A stretch of 64,000 nucleotides of DNA from NCBI RefSeq assembly GCF_037038585.1, contig NC_092523.1, positions 5,647,001-5,711,000 of the forward strand, in the 5' to 3' direction. This stretch comes from Patagioenas fasciata (lineage: Eukaryota; Chordata; Aves; Columbiformes; Columbidae). Below, piece by piece: positions 13,326-23,640 of the stretch (the first letter of the stretch is position 1; every line of letters begins with the position of its first letter). Below the pieces are notes generated by a model that saw only the letters and a list, made by a program, of their open reading frames with translations, made no database searches and was not told where the DNA came from. The translations under genes were made by a program, and so were the position numbers.

Positions 13326-13507
13326 CTTAATTTCCAAGTCAGTCACAGATCATAGTTACAAAGTAGGAGCAAGGCAAAATCGTCAAATGCTTCCTAACAA
13401 TATTTATCATTAACTTAGCTTGGAAGGGTGCAGTACACGTGGTGGCACGGGCTCAGATGAGAAATAGTAGTTTTCATTTCATGTACAGTTGAAGATGCAC
13501 TGAAATT

Positions 13508-13640
13508 GTTTTGGTTGTTTTTAGTTTTTGTTTTTGGTTTTGTAATTTTGTTTTGGTTTGGTTTTGCTTGTTTGTTTGTTTTTGGGTGGGTTTCTTTAGT
13601 GCTGTGGATTTGTTTTTTTTTTTTTAATTTTATCTTTTTT
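13508..13640. repeat. GTTT/GGTTTT low-complexity tract
   Basis: Irregular GTTTT, GGTTTTG and TTTG units end in a T13 run. The + strand is almost free of C. The same style of tract is found at 30195 and, on the opposite strand, at 60119. Confidence 0.85.
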
Positions 13641-13649
13641 AACCTTTGA

Positions 13650-14200
13650 GCAACATAAAAGCTGTGCAGCTACCGCGATTAAGCCTAGCAGTAAGCTAAG
13701 GCTATACACCCTTCTTTGCGCAATCCAGGTCCTGGCATATTGCACAGGCTAATGAGAAAAATAGCAGAAACTTCACAATGATTTCCTTTCTCTCTCAGCT
13801 GCTGACTGGAAGCAGAGTTAATTGTTATTCTTTCTCCAGGGTAACTGTCAGGCCTTAACTCCCTCCTGTAGTTGCTGCTTTCTGAGATAATGAAAACAAA
13901 CAGGTACCAGAGCACAGAGAAATTTATATTTGTCAAGCGCTCGTAGGCATTTCACCTGGTGTCTTCCAGGGACAGAGAGCTGGGGGAAGAGGCTGTTATG
14001 TTACACTCATTTTCTCTGCTGACGGAGTGCAAGCATGTGTTTTAAAAAATAAAGAGCTGTCAGGCATTCAGTACTCACACGTCTATAATATAGCTGCCAC
14101 AAGACCTTTGTCTGTATTTTAATGGCCACTGTCGGTTTATTCCATTATCCGGGTTGAGGCTCTGCAGGATGTCAGATCATATAGGCCCTGCAGGCTGTTA
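13650..14200. promoter_or_regulatory. Candidate conserved non-coding element
   Basis: Balanced composition with dense, non-repetitive words such as GTGCAGCTACCGCGATTAAG, CTGTCAGGCCTTAACTCC, GTTTATTCCATTATCCGGG and CAGATCATATAGGCCCTGCAGG. It is bounded by low-complexity DNA on the left and a CR1 on the right. There are no splice-framed coding exons. The call is texture-based inference. Confidence 0.25.
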
Positions 14201-14350
14201 GAAGCTTAAAATTCAAGAATCCCTCCAAATACCCTCATAGGTCTGTTTGCTCATAGCAGAGAAAACAGCAAAACCATTCAGAACTGTGCTCTGGATTAAT
14301 CCTACTGAATTTCAGGCTCATAACCTGATCTTCTGGTTGCCCTTGTCTGT

Positions 14351-15333
14351 CCTGTATCTAGTGGAGTGCCTCAGGGGTCAGTACTGGGACCTATATTATT
14401 CAATGTATTCATCAATGATTTGGATGAGGGAATAGAGTGACTGTCAGCAAGTTTGCTGATGACACCAAGCTGGGAGGAGTGGCTGACACTGGAAGCTGTG
14501 CTGCCATCCAGAGACCTGGACAGACTGGAGAGTTAGATAGGGAAAAATTTAATTAAATGTAACAAGGGAAAGTGCAGAGTCTTGCATCTGGGCAGGAACA
14601 ACCCCAGGTTCCAGTATAAGTTGGGGAATGACCTATTAGAGAGTAGCGTAGGAGAAAGGGACCTGGGGGTCCTGGTGGACAGCAGGATGACCACGAGCCA
14701 GCATTGGGCCCTTGTGGCCAGGAAGGCCAATGGTACCTGGGGTGGATTAGAAGGGGGGTGGTCAGTAGGTCAGGGAGGTTCTCCTGCCCCTCTACTCTGC
14801 CCTGGTGAGACCACACCTGGAATATTGTGTCCAGTTCTGGGCCCCTCAGTTCCAGAAGGACAGGGAACTGCTGGAGAGAGTCCAGCGCAGGGCAACAAAG
14901 ATGCTGAAGGGAGTGGAGCATCTCCTGTGTGAGGAAAGGCTGAGGGAGCTGGGGCTCTGGAGCTTGGAGAAGAGGAGACTGAGGGGTGACCTCATTCATG
15001 TTTACAAATATATAAAAGGTGAGTTTCACGAGGAAGGAACCAGGCTCTTCTCAGTGACAACCAATGGTAGGACAAGGGTCAATTGGTTCAAACTGGAACA
15101 CAAGAGGTTCCACTTAAATTTGAGAAGAAACTTCTTCTCAGTGAGGGTAACACACGCTGGAACAGGCTGCCCAGGGAGGTTGTGGAGTCTCCTTCTCTGC
15201 AGACATTCAAACCCACCTGGGCACCTTTCTGTGGAACCTCAGCTGAGTGTTCCTGCTCCGGTGGATGATTGGACTGGATGAGCTTTTGAGGTCCCTTCCA
15301 ACCCCTGACATTCTGTGATTCGGTGATTCTATG
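14351..15333 (+). mobile_element. CR1 LINE, 5'-truncated, young type (copy 3)
   Basis: Plus strand. It begins just before motif B (AGTGGAGTGCCTCAGGGG at 14360) and ends with exactly three octamers, ATTCTGTG, ATTCGGTG and ATTCTATG (15310-15333). Motif B is in frame 2 (position mod 3). A TGA at 14438-14440 ends that frame, while the FADD codons (14452-14463) are in frame 1. A later two-base shift near AGAGACCTGG returns to frame 2 ([15 protein letters not shown]), and further shifts around GGTACCTGG move to frame 0 ([13 protein letters not shown]). The copy therefore cannot make RT. It retains GGTCCTGGTGGACAGC, the full-length form of a site one base shorter in copies 1, 4, 5 and 7, so it looks the least derived in the window. 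Confidence 0.95.
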
Positions 15334-18300
15334 TCATTGTAGGTAATGAAAGGAGCAAAAATCTCCATAGGGAAAAAAAAAAATAAATCTTGTGTTAACT
15401 GTCATATGTCTTTCTTCTTGTCTCCTGATAGCATTGTATAACCTTGCATTAGAAGTGTCATCATCATTACAGAGTGGTTGTGGGACTGAATTTTCTGAGA
15501 TTAAGAATTTTTTTCTTTTATTTCTCTTCTTGATCTCTAAGGAACGCTGATTACCATTTCCATGGTAAATACTTTTGATAATCTACACTGCCTAATGATT
15601 CACAAAAATACACAATCCATACATGTATACCTAAACAAACAGTTTTCCAGTCAGCTCTATTCTGACCAAAACAACTTTAATGTTCGAGCATGACGTGTTG
15701 TTTTATTATTTCAATTCAGATTACAATTACACTGATAATTTCAACATATCTTCCTAGCTGTGCCTCTTTGAAGATCTACTGAAAGCAATTTACAGGGTAA
15801 AAAACGGTTTCCAAACTCAGATTTATAATTTGCATAAAGTAGAAATCATTAAAATAATTATTATGTGTAAATAAGTGTTCAAAGACACCAGAGGAAATTT
15901 GATCTCAAATTTAACACAACATTATGACCACCTGGTACCGCTTTCTTGGAACTGATGGAGGAGAAGAGAGTGTAGGAAGAATAAGCACTCATCACATATT
16001 CAAGCCCTGTTTAAAACCAGTCTTTCCTACCGCCCAGCTGTGCCTCTTGAAACTTTCCCAATACTCACCGCACAGTTCTTTAGCTCTTCTGTAGTCTCAG
16101 CAAAAACCACAGACAACCAGGAACTTTAGATACCAGCTGGGAGGTGACCACCATTTTCTACTCGAAGTTTCCAGCTGTGACCCTGAACTATAATATGCAC
16201 TTGTGCAGAGTTCAAGACAAGGAAATGCTCTCCTCAGTTTGGTGTTTTTCTCAGCTCACACTGGGGCTAAGCATATTTTCTTTTCAATATAAATACAAAT
16301 TGGATATGAAATGCTGTCTTTTCATGGATTGCAGGAAGAGCTCCGAAACCTTGACCATCTTACAGTGACATTTTCAGCAGAGCTGAACACCAGAATCTTT
16401 TAGATCTGACTGACTATAATTTTGCATTCAAGTGTACATGTGCTCTGACATAACAGATAAATAACTCTTGACCGTTCTCTGTGAAAATAGTAACTTATGC
16501 AGTGACCTTAATCCTCATAATTTATTCGGCTCCTGAGAAGTGTCTCAGTCAAATTTCCCATTTTTTTCTGGCTACTACATGTGCAATGTTCTCTACTAGC
16601 CACTGCATACTTTTTATAAGCCTGTTGTGTCATAAAAATATTTCAGGTTTGTCTGCAGATGTGCTGCTTTCCCTACACAAAAAAGCAGCCTTACTTAACT
16701 GAAACACTGTTTATAACAGAAAGGAAATGCCATTAGGGGTGTTCTATGCATAAGCCATGAATCTTAAGACTCTAGGTCTTCAACACATAAATTTTAATAG
16801 GCTTATATGTCTTGTGTTGCCAAGAACTTTCTGCAGATATAAAGATCAACATTTTTAAACTCAGAACCTGTCCCCAAATGTAAAAACATTATTTGAGTGT
16901 AGTGTTTAGAATCTAAAATACAAACAAATAAAATGCTACCATAAAACTTCAAAAGAGCCAAATCCTTTTATTGTATGGATGTCCTTTTTGTTATGTAACT
17001 ACATGGTACCTGAAACATGCCAGACAAAGCAGGAACATTAAATGATACAAGATAATGATAATAAAGATACTGATAAATGATATGATAAAGTAAATGCTAA
17101 ATTATTAAAAAAAAACAATCAATGATAAAATATATATATTTTTTTTAAATTACACTATAAGGAAAAAAAATAGTGAATTTCCATAAGTAAATGCACAGGT
17201 TAACATTTCCAAAGGGAAAACTTTAAAATATATTAGATGTTCATACTCACAGGTGGATTAACTGCTATGAATAGAAAATGTCAGCTCTGCTCCAAATCTG
17301 TAATAACAAGAATATTGAACAATACATATTCTCCCTTAACACAGAAAGAAACATGAAAGCGTCAATTTTAGCAAGAACTTAAACAGCTAACAGAGCTCAG
17401 AGGGTAATTAATGGGAAAAAGAGGATCATCCAAATACTCACTCTGTGTGCCAAGGAAAGATGAGAGAAGAGTTTCCACGGGCTATGTCCGGTTCAAAAAA
17501 GAACCTCTTTGGGAAGCAGAGAGGTCTGTTATATTTGAGCAGTCTATACAGACAAAAGCAGATGGAGATAATGTTCCAGCATGTTCCCAGAGAAGGAAAC
17601 CTTGGATAAAAGTCCTCACTAATTCCTCCCAGGCTTCACTGTTTAAGTTCTCCAATGTATGAGTTTGTCTGGAGAAAGAAGTAGAAAGAAGGGACAAGCA
17701 TAGAGGTAAGGCAGTAAGAAAAATCAGAATTCACAGCTGAAGGAAGCAAGATATAATACATACCCTACCAAATCCTGACATCTCTCCCTTTCAGAGTTAA
17801 TGTAGAGATGATTATGTATGTCTTTGCCATCTTCTTTGCCAAGCACAACTGCAATGTGAGATTCTTAGAGCTTTGGAGAAAACATTGCTTTCCAGAGATT
17901 TTTCTGCAGATTCAACAGTTCCGAGAATTAATCATCTGATCCAGTCTGTTAAATTTTATTCAAAGAATACCATCAAGAATTTATTTTTCACTGTGTAATT
18001 TATTAAGAGATAATTCAGGCTCAAATGTCCCATTCTCCTTAAAAAGGCTTAGACTAAAAATAGCAGCCATGGAATATGCTAGTTATACTTTGGCTCTTAA
18101 CTCTATAAAGTAAACTCTCTGATTAGCCATATCTATTCTCTGCTTATTCGTCTGATAACTAGTTCTTGAATCTGGTTCTTTCAGTGGCATTTCTATGCTG
18201 ATTTATGGGCTACCTCAGTTTGACACAGTTATTGGAATTTATGAAGAAAGGAGATACAGAACTGAAATATTACTATTTCTGTCAGGAGGAAGACCCTGAG

Positions 18301-19110
18301 AAAATGTATGAAACTTAAAAAGAAACTTATAGTCTATATTTTTACTTTGTTTTCTGGTTTCTTGAGCTTTAAAGGATCAAATTTCAAGATTTTATTTGAA
18401 CTGCATATTTACACGGTTACAGAAGCTATGGCTTTTATTTGTGAGAATCACAATAAAAATCACAAAACACAGCAACCTTAAAAATAGATTCACTTTCCTT
18501 CCACAAATTTGTGTGGTTCAGTGGAGGTAGGAAGGAAGAAATGAGTTTTCATTTGATTCAAGTAACAGTTTAACAACTTGTGAAAATAGGCTGAAGCTGG
18601 TGGAGAATTCATGAACACAAAACGTAGAGAATTTTTGTATCATAAGAATTGCTGCATATCACACGATATGAAATCCTTTGTCCCAGCAGACATCAGTCTG
18701 ATTATGTAAGGCACTCAAGATGACAAGGATGATAGTAGTACCTCTCAAGACAAATTAGCAATTGGAATAATATATCAGCTAGTTTCTAATAGTAAAGCTG
18801 CAGAAGTTAATTACAGATGCACATATGTACATTAGATGTACCATTAGTGTTACTTTCACTGACTTCCCTATTTGAATCACATGAGTCCCTCTGACATCAC
18901 TGTATGCAATATAGTTGAACGCAGAAACAGAAAAATAATCAGAAGAACAGTTTCCTGAAATCCCATTTTATTCCTTAATTGCACAAATTCAATGAGAGGA
19001 AGCTGAGCTAAGGTTTCTGGACTAAACATAGTGAGCCCCTTCAAGGCAGTAAGCAGCGAAGCATTTGAAGTTGGTGGTGTCTGTAGACCAATATGACTTC
19101 ACTTTTATTT
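15334..19110. other. Unique AT-rich DNA, no gene seen
   Basis: No open frame resembles a known protein. A GATA-rich patch lies at 17041-17130. The rest is featureless AT-rich sequence with short A and T runs. Confidence 0.5.
17044..17087. repeat. GATA-rich patch
   Basis: Seven GATA words fall in 44 bases on the + strand (starting at 17044, 17051, 17057, 17066, 17072, 17079 and 17084), with another at 17124. Spacing is irregular (5 to 9 bases). It may be a decayed GATAA-type microsatellite or a cluster of GATA-factor sites. The sequence alone does not decide. Confidence 0.6.
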
Positions 19111-20260
19111 CATAGGACATAGAACGGTTTGGGTCAGAAGAGACCTTCAAACATCGCCGACTGGGGCAGGGATAACTTCCAATAGACCAGGTTTCTCCAA
19201 GCCCCGTCCAGCCTGGCCTTGAACACTTCCAGGGATGAGCATCCACAGCTTCTCTAGGCAGCCAGTTCAAGGGTCTCAAGTGCACCACTCAGCTTGGATT
19301 CACCTGCAAGCTTGCTGAGGGTGCACTGAATCCTGCTGTCTACGTTATTAATAAAGATATTTAATAGTACCAGTTGTGATATGAACTCTTGAGGGACACC
19401 ACTTACTACTGATCTGCATTTGAACATTGAGCTTTTGACTGTAACTGTTTGGATGCAGTCACCTAGCCAACTCCTTCTCCATCTAACAGTCCATCCATTA
19501 AATGCATTTCTTTCCAATTTAGAGCAAGAATTTTGTGGGGGACTGTGTCAAAGGCTTTACAGCAGTCAAAGTAGATGACATCAGTTGCTCTTCCGCTATC
19601 CACCAATGCAGTCTCTCTATTGTAGAAGGCCACCAGATAAATCAGGCACGATCCGCCTTTTGTGAAACCACGTTGGTTTTCTCGAATCACCTCCTTGTCA
19701 CCTATGTTCCTTGTCATATCTTCCAGGGGGATCTGTTCCATGGTCTTACCAGGCACAGAGGTGAGGCTGCCTGGTCAATAGCTCCCAGGGTCCTACTTTC
19801 AACCCTTTTTGAAAAATGTATGTCATATTTCCCTTTTTTTCAGTCACTGAGGACTTGGACTGACTTCCGTGACTTTTCAGATATGAGGGAGAGCGGCTTA
19901 GTGACTTCATCTGCCAGTTCCTTCAGGACCCTGGAATTCACCGCATCTGGTTGCATGGAGTTGTATGCATTCAATTTCCTCAGAAGATCTTGAACCTTAT
20001 CTTCTCCTGCGATGGGAGTGACTTCATTCCCCCATTTCCTGCACTGAGATTGAGGGCCTGGAGAGATGTAGGAAGAGGAATTGACATTGAAAACTGAAGC
20101 AAAAAAATTACCCAGTACTTCAGCCTTCTCCATGTCAGTGGTCACCAGATCCCCCATCTCATTTATTGGCAGGTGGAGAGGTGGGAGTACAATGCCTTTT
20201 TTTCTTCCTTTTCTGATGAATGTACTTGTAAGGCATATAGATACACTTTGGGGTGTAGGC
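19111..20260 (-). mobile_element. Old CR1 LINE with RT core joined to 3' tail by deletion
   Basis: Minus strand. The 3' tail is at 19111-19260 (CATAGGACATAGAACGG, then the phrase ending in GGCCTTGAACACTTCCAGGG). From about 19265 the sequence is already in the RT core, read in sense from right to left. It has the linker between endonuclease and RT (GDLVTTDMEKAEVLGNFF, within 19840-20157), a segment ending [11 protein letters not shown], motif A ([11 protein letters not shown], near 19534-19579), motif B (SGVPQ, 19383-19404) and a ruined FADD box (reads LAGES, about 19305). The region between the FADD box and the 3' tail, present in the young copies, is missing. Several frameshifts and stops show it is dead and old. 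Its type differs from the young copies. Confidence 0.9.
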
Positions 20261-20435
20261 TTTTAAGTATTTGAGTACATTGGAAAATAATTTAGCTTTC
20301 TGGTTTGGTCCCAGATCCCAATTCCTTGACCTTTCATTCACCACATGTCACCTCATCTGGTTTTGAGTAAATCAATTAATTTCCCCTGGTACTAAGTACG
20401 TGTGCTCTTGATGGTAGCTACAGTTGTAAAATTTG

Positions 20436-20989
20436 AATTATTCTAAGGGACCTCAGGAGGTCGTTAATCTAATGTGCTACTCAAGAAGGGCTAACTCCAA
20501 ATTGGATAATTTACTCAGGGCCTTACCTAGCAGAACTCTGAAAATCACGGTGGATGGAGATCTCGCATCACTTTAGGCAACTTGTTCCCATTCTCAACTG
20601 CTGTCATAGAGAAGAATTTACTCCTAAATCAAATGAGTGTGTCCCTTATTGCAGCTTGTCACTCTTGCTGCTTGTTTCTCAGCTGTGATGAGAGGACCCT
20701 GGATTGGCCTTCTCTAGACATTCTCACTACTGAAACACAGTACTTAGATTCCCCTTTAGCCTTTTCAGCTCTGAAACCCAAGTCCCTCTCCTTCCCTTTA
20801 TACGCCATGTACTCCACCGCTCTTTCCATCCTAGTGACAATCTGCTCAATTTACTCCAGTTCAACATGTTAGTTCTTGTACTGGGGTGGACACAGTATGC
20901 CAGAGGCACACTTGCAAATGGTAGATAGAGAGAAATAATCAGCTTTGTCTATGTACTGACTGCACTGCACTGCCCTAAGTATGGTTGGC
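20436..20989 (-). mobile_element. Old CR1 LINE (CR1-L/K-like), right part of a split element
   Basis: The minus-strand 3' end of a second old CR1. It starts near 20436 (AAGGGACCTCAGGAGGTC, then TACTCAGGGCCTTACC) and continues through the C-terminal domain region (GGCAACTTGTTCCCATTCTC, CTTATTGCAGCTTGTCAC) to TATGGTTGGCC at 20989, where the young copy 4 interrupts it. Terminal octamers are no longer recognisable. Matching sequence resumes at 21651 on the far side of copy 4. Subfamily from memory. Confidence 0.75.
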
Positions 20990-21650
20990 CTGGGGGTCCT
21001 GGGGACAGCAGGATGACCATGAGCCAGCACTGGGCCCCTGTGGCCAGGAAGGCCAATGGTACCTGGGGTAGATTAGAAGCGGGGGTGGTCAGTAGCTCAG
21101 GGAGGTTCTCCTTTCCCTCTACTCTGCCCTAGTGAGACCACACCTGGAATATTGTGTCCAGTTCTGGGCCCCTCAGTTCCAGAAGGACAGGGAATTGCTG
21201 GAGAGAGTCCAGCACAGGGCAACAAAGATGCTGAAGGGAGTGGAGCATCTCCCGTGTGAGGAAAGGCTGAGAGAGCTGGGGCTCTGGAGCTTGGAGAAGA
21301 GGAGACGGTGTTTACAAATATATAAAGGGTGAATGTCAGGAGGATGGAGCCAGGCTCTTCTCGGTGACAACCAATGGTAACGCAAGGGGTAATGGGTACA
21401 AACTGGAACACAAGAGGTTCCACTTAAATTTGAGAAGAAACTTCTTCTCAGTAAGAGTGACAGAACACTGGAACAGGCTGCCCAGGGAGGTTGTGGAGTT
21501 TCCTTCTCTGGAGACATTCAAACCCGCCTGGACACCTTCCTGTGGAACCTCAGCTGGGTGTTCCTGCTCCAGCGGGGGGTTTGCACTGGATGAGCTTTTG
21601 AGGTCCCTTCCAACCCCTGACATTCTGTGATTCTGTGATTCTGTGATACT
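20988..21650 (+). mobile_element. CR1 LINE, 5'-truncated, nested in an older CR1 (copy 4)
   Basis: Plus strand. It starts at CCTGGGGGTCCTGGGGACAG, well inside RT, and ends with three perfect ATTCTGTG octamers (21622-21645). It holds the [13 protein letters not shown] to SLEKRR segment (21132 onward) and the [26 protein letters not shown] segment in different frames. Copies 1, 3, 5 and 7 have GAGGGGTGACCTCATTCAT-type sequence between GAGGAGACTG and TTTACAAATATATAAAGG, and this copy lacks about 20 bases there (around 21305). It has the short GGTCCTGGGGACAGC variant together with the TTTACAAATATATAAAGG variant, an intermediate combination. The left flank (TATGGTTGGCC) and right flank both belong to an older, oppositely oriented CR1. 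Confidence 0.94.
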
Positions 21651-21800
21651 GACAGCAGGAGCACACAGCCAACATGGTCAACCTTTCAACCAGCACCTTC
21701 AAGCCCTCTTCTGCCAAGTTGTTCTGTGATCATTCAGTTCTGAGTCTGTGAATCTGCATTGGATGGTGTCAATCCCAAACTTTTCTCTTTTTCAAATGGA
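21651..21800 (-). mobile_element. Old CR1 LINE, left part of the split element
   Basis: After copy 4 the sequence AGCACACAGCCAACATGG, GTCAACCTTTCAACCAGCAC and TTCTGCCAAGTTG corresponds to the next CR1 segment (the antisense of the stretch around the LVD and DLL residues in RT). It therefore continues the element left at 20989. Decay makes the end near 21800 approximate. Confidence 0.6.
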
Positions 21801-22598
21801 AATCATGATGTTCCCATTCGCCTATTCCTCAAGCTCAATGATGTTCCTCTGATTGTGTTTTCCTTAGACTTTCCCTGGACTGCTTGGTATTCTCAGTTTT
21901 CATGACAACTACTTGAAAAAGAAAGTGGAGGGCACAAATGTGTTCTCTGTTTCCTATTGTGTAAAACACTGAGGATAATAAGGAATTTCAAGAGAGGAGA
22001 GTCAATCACTGTCAGGGGGCAGTGAGGACTTCAAGTTCCCCTGGGGGAAGGGTCTTGGGGACTTCAGAGACTTCTTGGGCCATTAGAGTAGCCAGTGTCC
22101 ATCTCACTGTTCCCAACGGGAGAGCTGGGTATGCTTCAGAGAAGAGGAACCATTTCTGTACTGACTTCAACATCTCACAGCTAGCAATTTTGCTTAAGAG
22201 ACCAAGCCCTATACACTCTCTTCATATCAGTATCATTATTGTTCCGAAGGATAATGAGTAATTACAATTGATGTTTTGTCATATAAAGCAACCCACACTG
22301 AGTGGTATGATAGACACAGCGATGTGATTTAACTTATAACAGAACACAACACGTTCAGATCCAGATGGTCACTGATAAAGAAAAGATTTTAAATATAGCC
22401 AGTAAAACCCAGCCTCACCTACATGAAGATGTACTTTAAGTGGCTGATTTCCGAACTCTCATGGAACAATGGAAAGAAGAACAAAACACTGTGAATATCC
22501 TTATCATTTTTCATTAGCAGCAAGAATCTAATAGCCAGAACCCCACTATAGCATACATCCTACAGTGATTGTAATTCTGATGGTGGAACTTATTAGCT

Positions 22599-22616
22599 AA
22601 AAAAAAAAAAAAAAAA
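22599..22616. repeat. Poly-A tract, 18 bases
   Basis: An uninterrupted A18 run followed by GAAAAG. No retroposed gene body with introns removed could be recognised to its left. Confidence 0.9.
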
Positions 22617-23329
22617 GAAAAGATTGTTCCCCTAGAGACAGCTAATCAAAATGTACCACCAACAAATTTATGATAATTTATGACCAACTAATAGTTACAA
22701 AGAACATTTTGCAGTTAATGGATGGTACTAAATGGAAAATAGAAAGTAAAGACTCAGAGGTATTACATTTCAGAAAACAAACTGCAAAACTCATGCTGTC
22801 CCCATTCATGTTGATTTTAAGAATTAACAGTGATATCCATTGCTGTGAAGTTATATAGATGATCAGCAGCTATTTAGAAAGCCAATCGAGGAAGCCACAA
22901 GCATCCTTTAACTCCAGCTAAATATCATTTCAGTAATTGCCAGTTGTTAATAATATAGACTAATGTTCTTTTTACTTGTGAGCAGCCAGAGAAATATCAT
23001 GATAGATTACACAAGTTTTGAGAAAAAAAAGCATACTTGTTCTGGCTTTAGTGTTACAGCAGTTCAAATCACAAGCTAGCATCAGTATTTTTTCTCACAG
23101 AGTCTGAAGGCACATAAATATTAAAATGCAATTTGAGAGCTTTGGCCAGGTCCCAGAACAGTATTGTTTATGCAGTGTTTGACAGTGCTATTCAAATAAA
23201 TCAACTAACAAATGTGTCATGATTACTGTTAAAGTGGAAACTGCAACACTAACAACTATTAAGATAAATGATACCACGGGTGGAAAATATAAAAATATTT
23301 TATGGGTGCTCTGTCTCTTTGTGTATGGG

Positions 23330-23640
23330 ATTGCGTGCATGCACAATCAGCTGTCTCTCAGGAAAATTAAAACCGCATCCAGGGATGAATATTGCAAACA
23401 CCGAGCTCTGTAAACAACCAGCAATGACAGCATATTCACTTGCTGTGCATGGGATAAAATGGTCTTCTGCTTTGATTTTTCACTAAATCTTTGCCGGATG
23501 TGGGGTAAGCGTGCTTTTTTAATTTTTTTTTTTTTTCTTTACAGACTGAAAGATTTTTGGCAGCAATCAAGGAAATACAAGGACTTACTTGTTCGCCCGT
23601 AGTCAGCCGTCTGTTTCTTTTTGTAGCAGCATGTTGTTGA
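23330..23640 (+). promoter_or_regulatory. CpG-bearing conserved-looking block with splice-like signals
   Basis: Eight CpGs occur in about 290 bases, while CpG is rare in the neighbouring DNA. On the + strand there is a strong donor-like GGGTAAGC at 23503-23510. A long T-rich tract ending in TTTACAG lies at 23521-23544, followed by 31 open codons (23545-23637) up to a TGA. The donor and acceptor are only about 40 bases apart, so they cannot bound one vertebrate intron. Either could belong to a non-coding RNA or a small exon, or both may be chance. The 31-residue frame matches no family I know. Confidence 0.25.

Larger units (their letters stand above)
13326..14350. other. Unique DNA between two CR1 copies, with GTTT-rich tract
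   Basis: It contains a T/G-rich low-complexity stretch (13508-13640) and then a more complex segment at 13650-14200. No coding frame is supportable. Confidence 0.5.

Noticed and set aside
12877-13413. 178-codon open frame on the plus strand
   Set aside because: It is the antisense of CR1 copy 2; the sense strand carries the RT-like frame.
23503-23544. Donor and acceptor pair as a complete intron
   Set aside because: Only about 40 bases apart, too short for a vertebrate intron.
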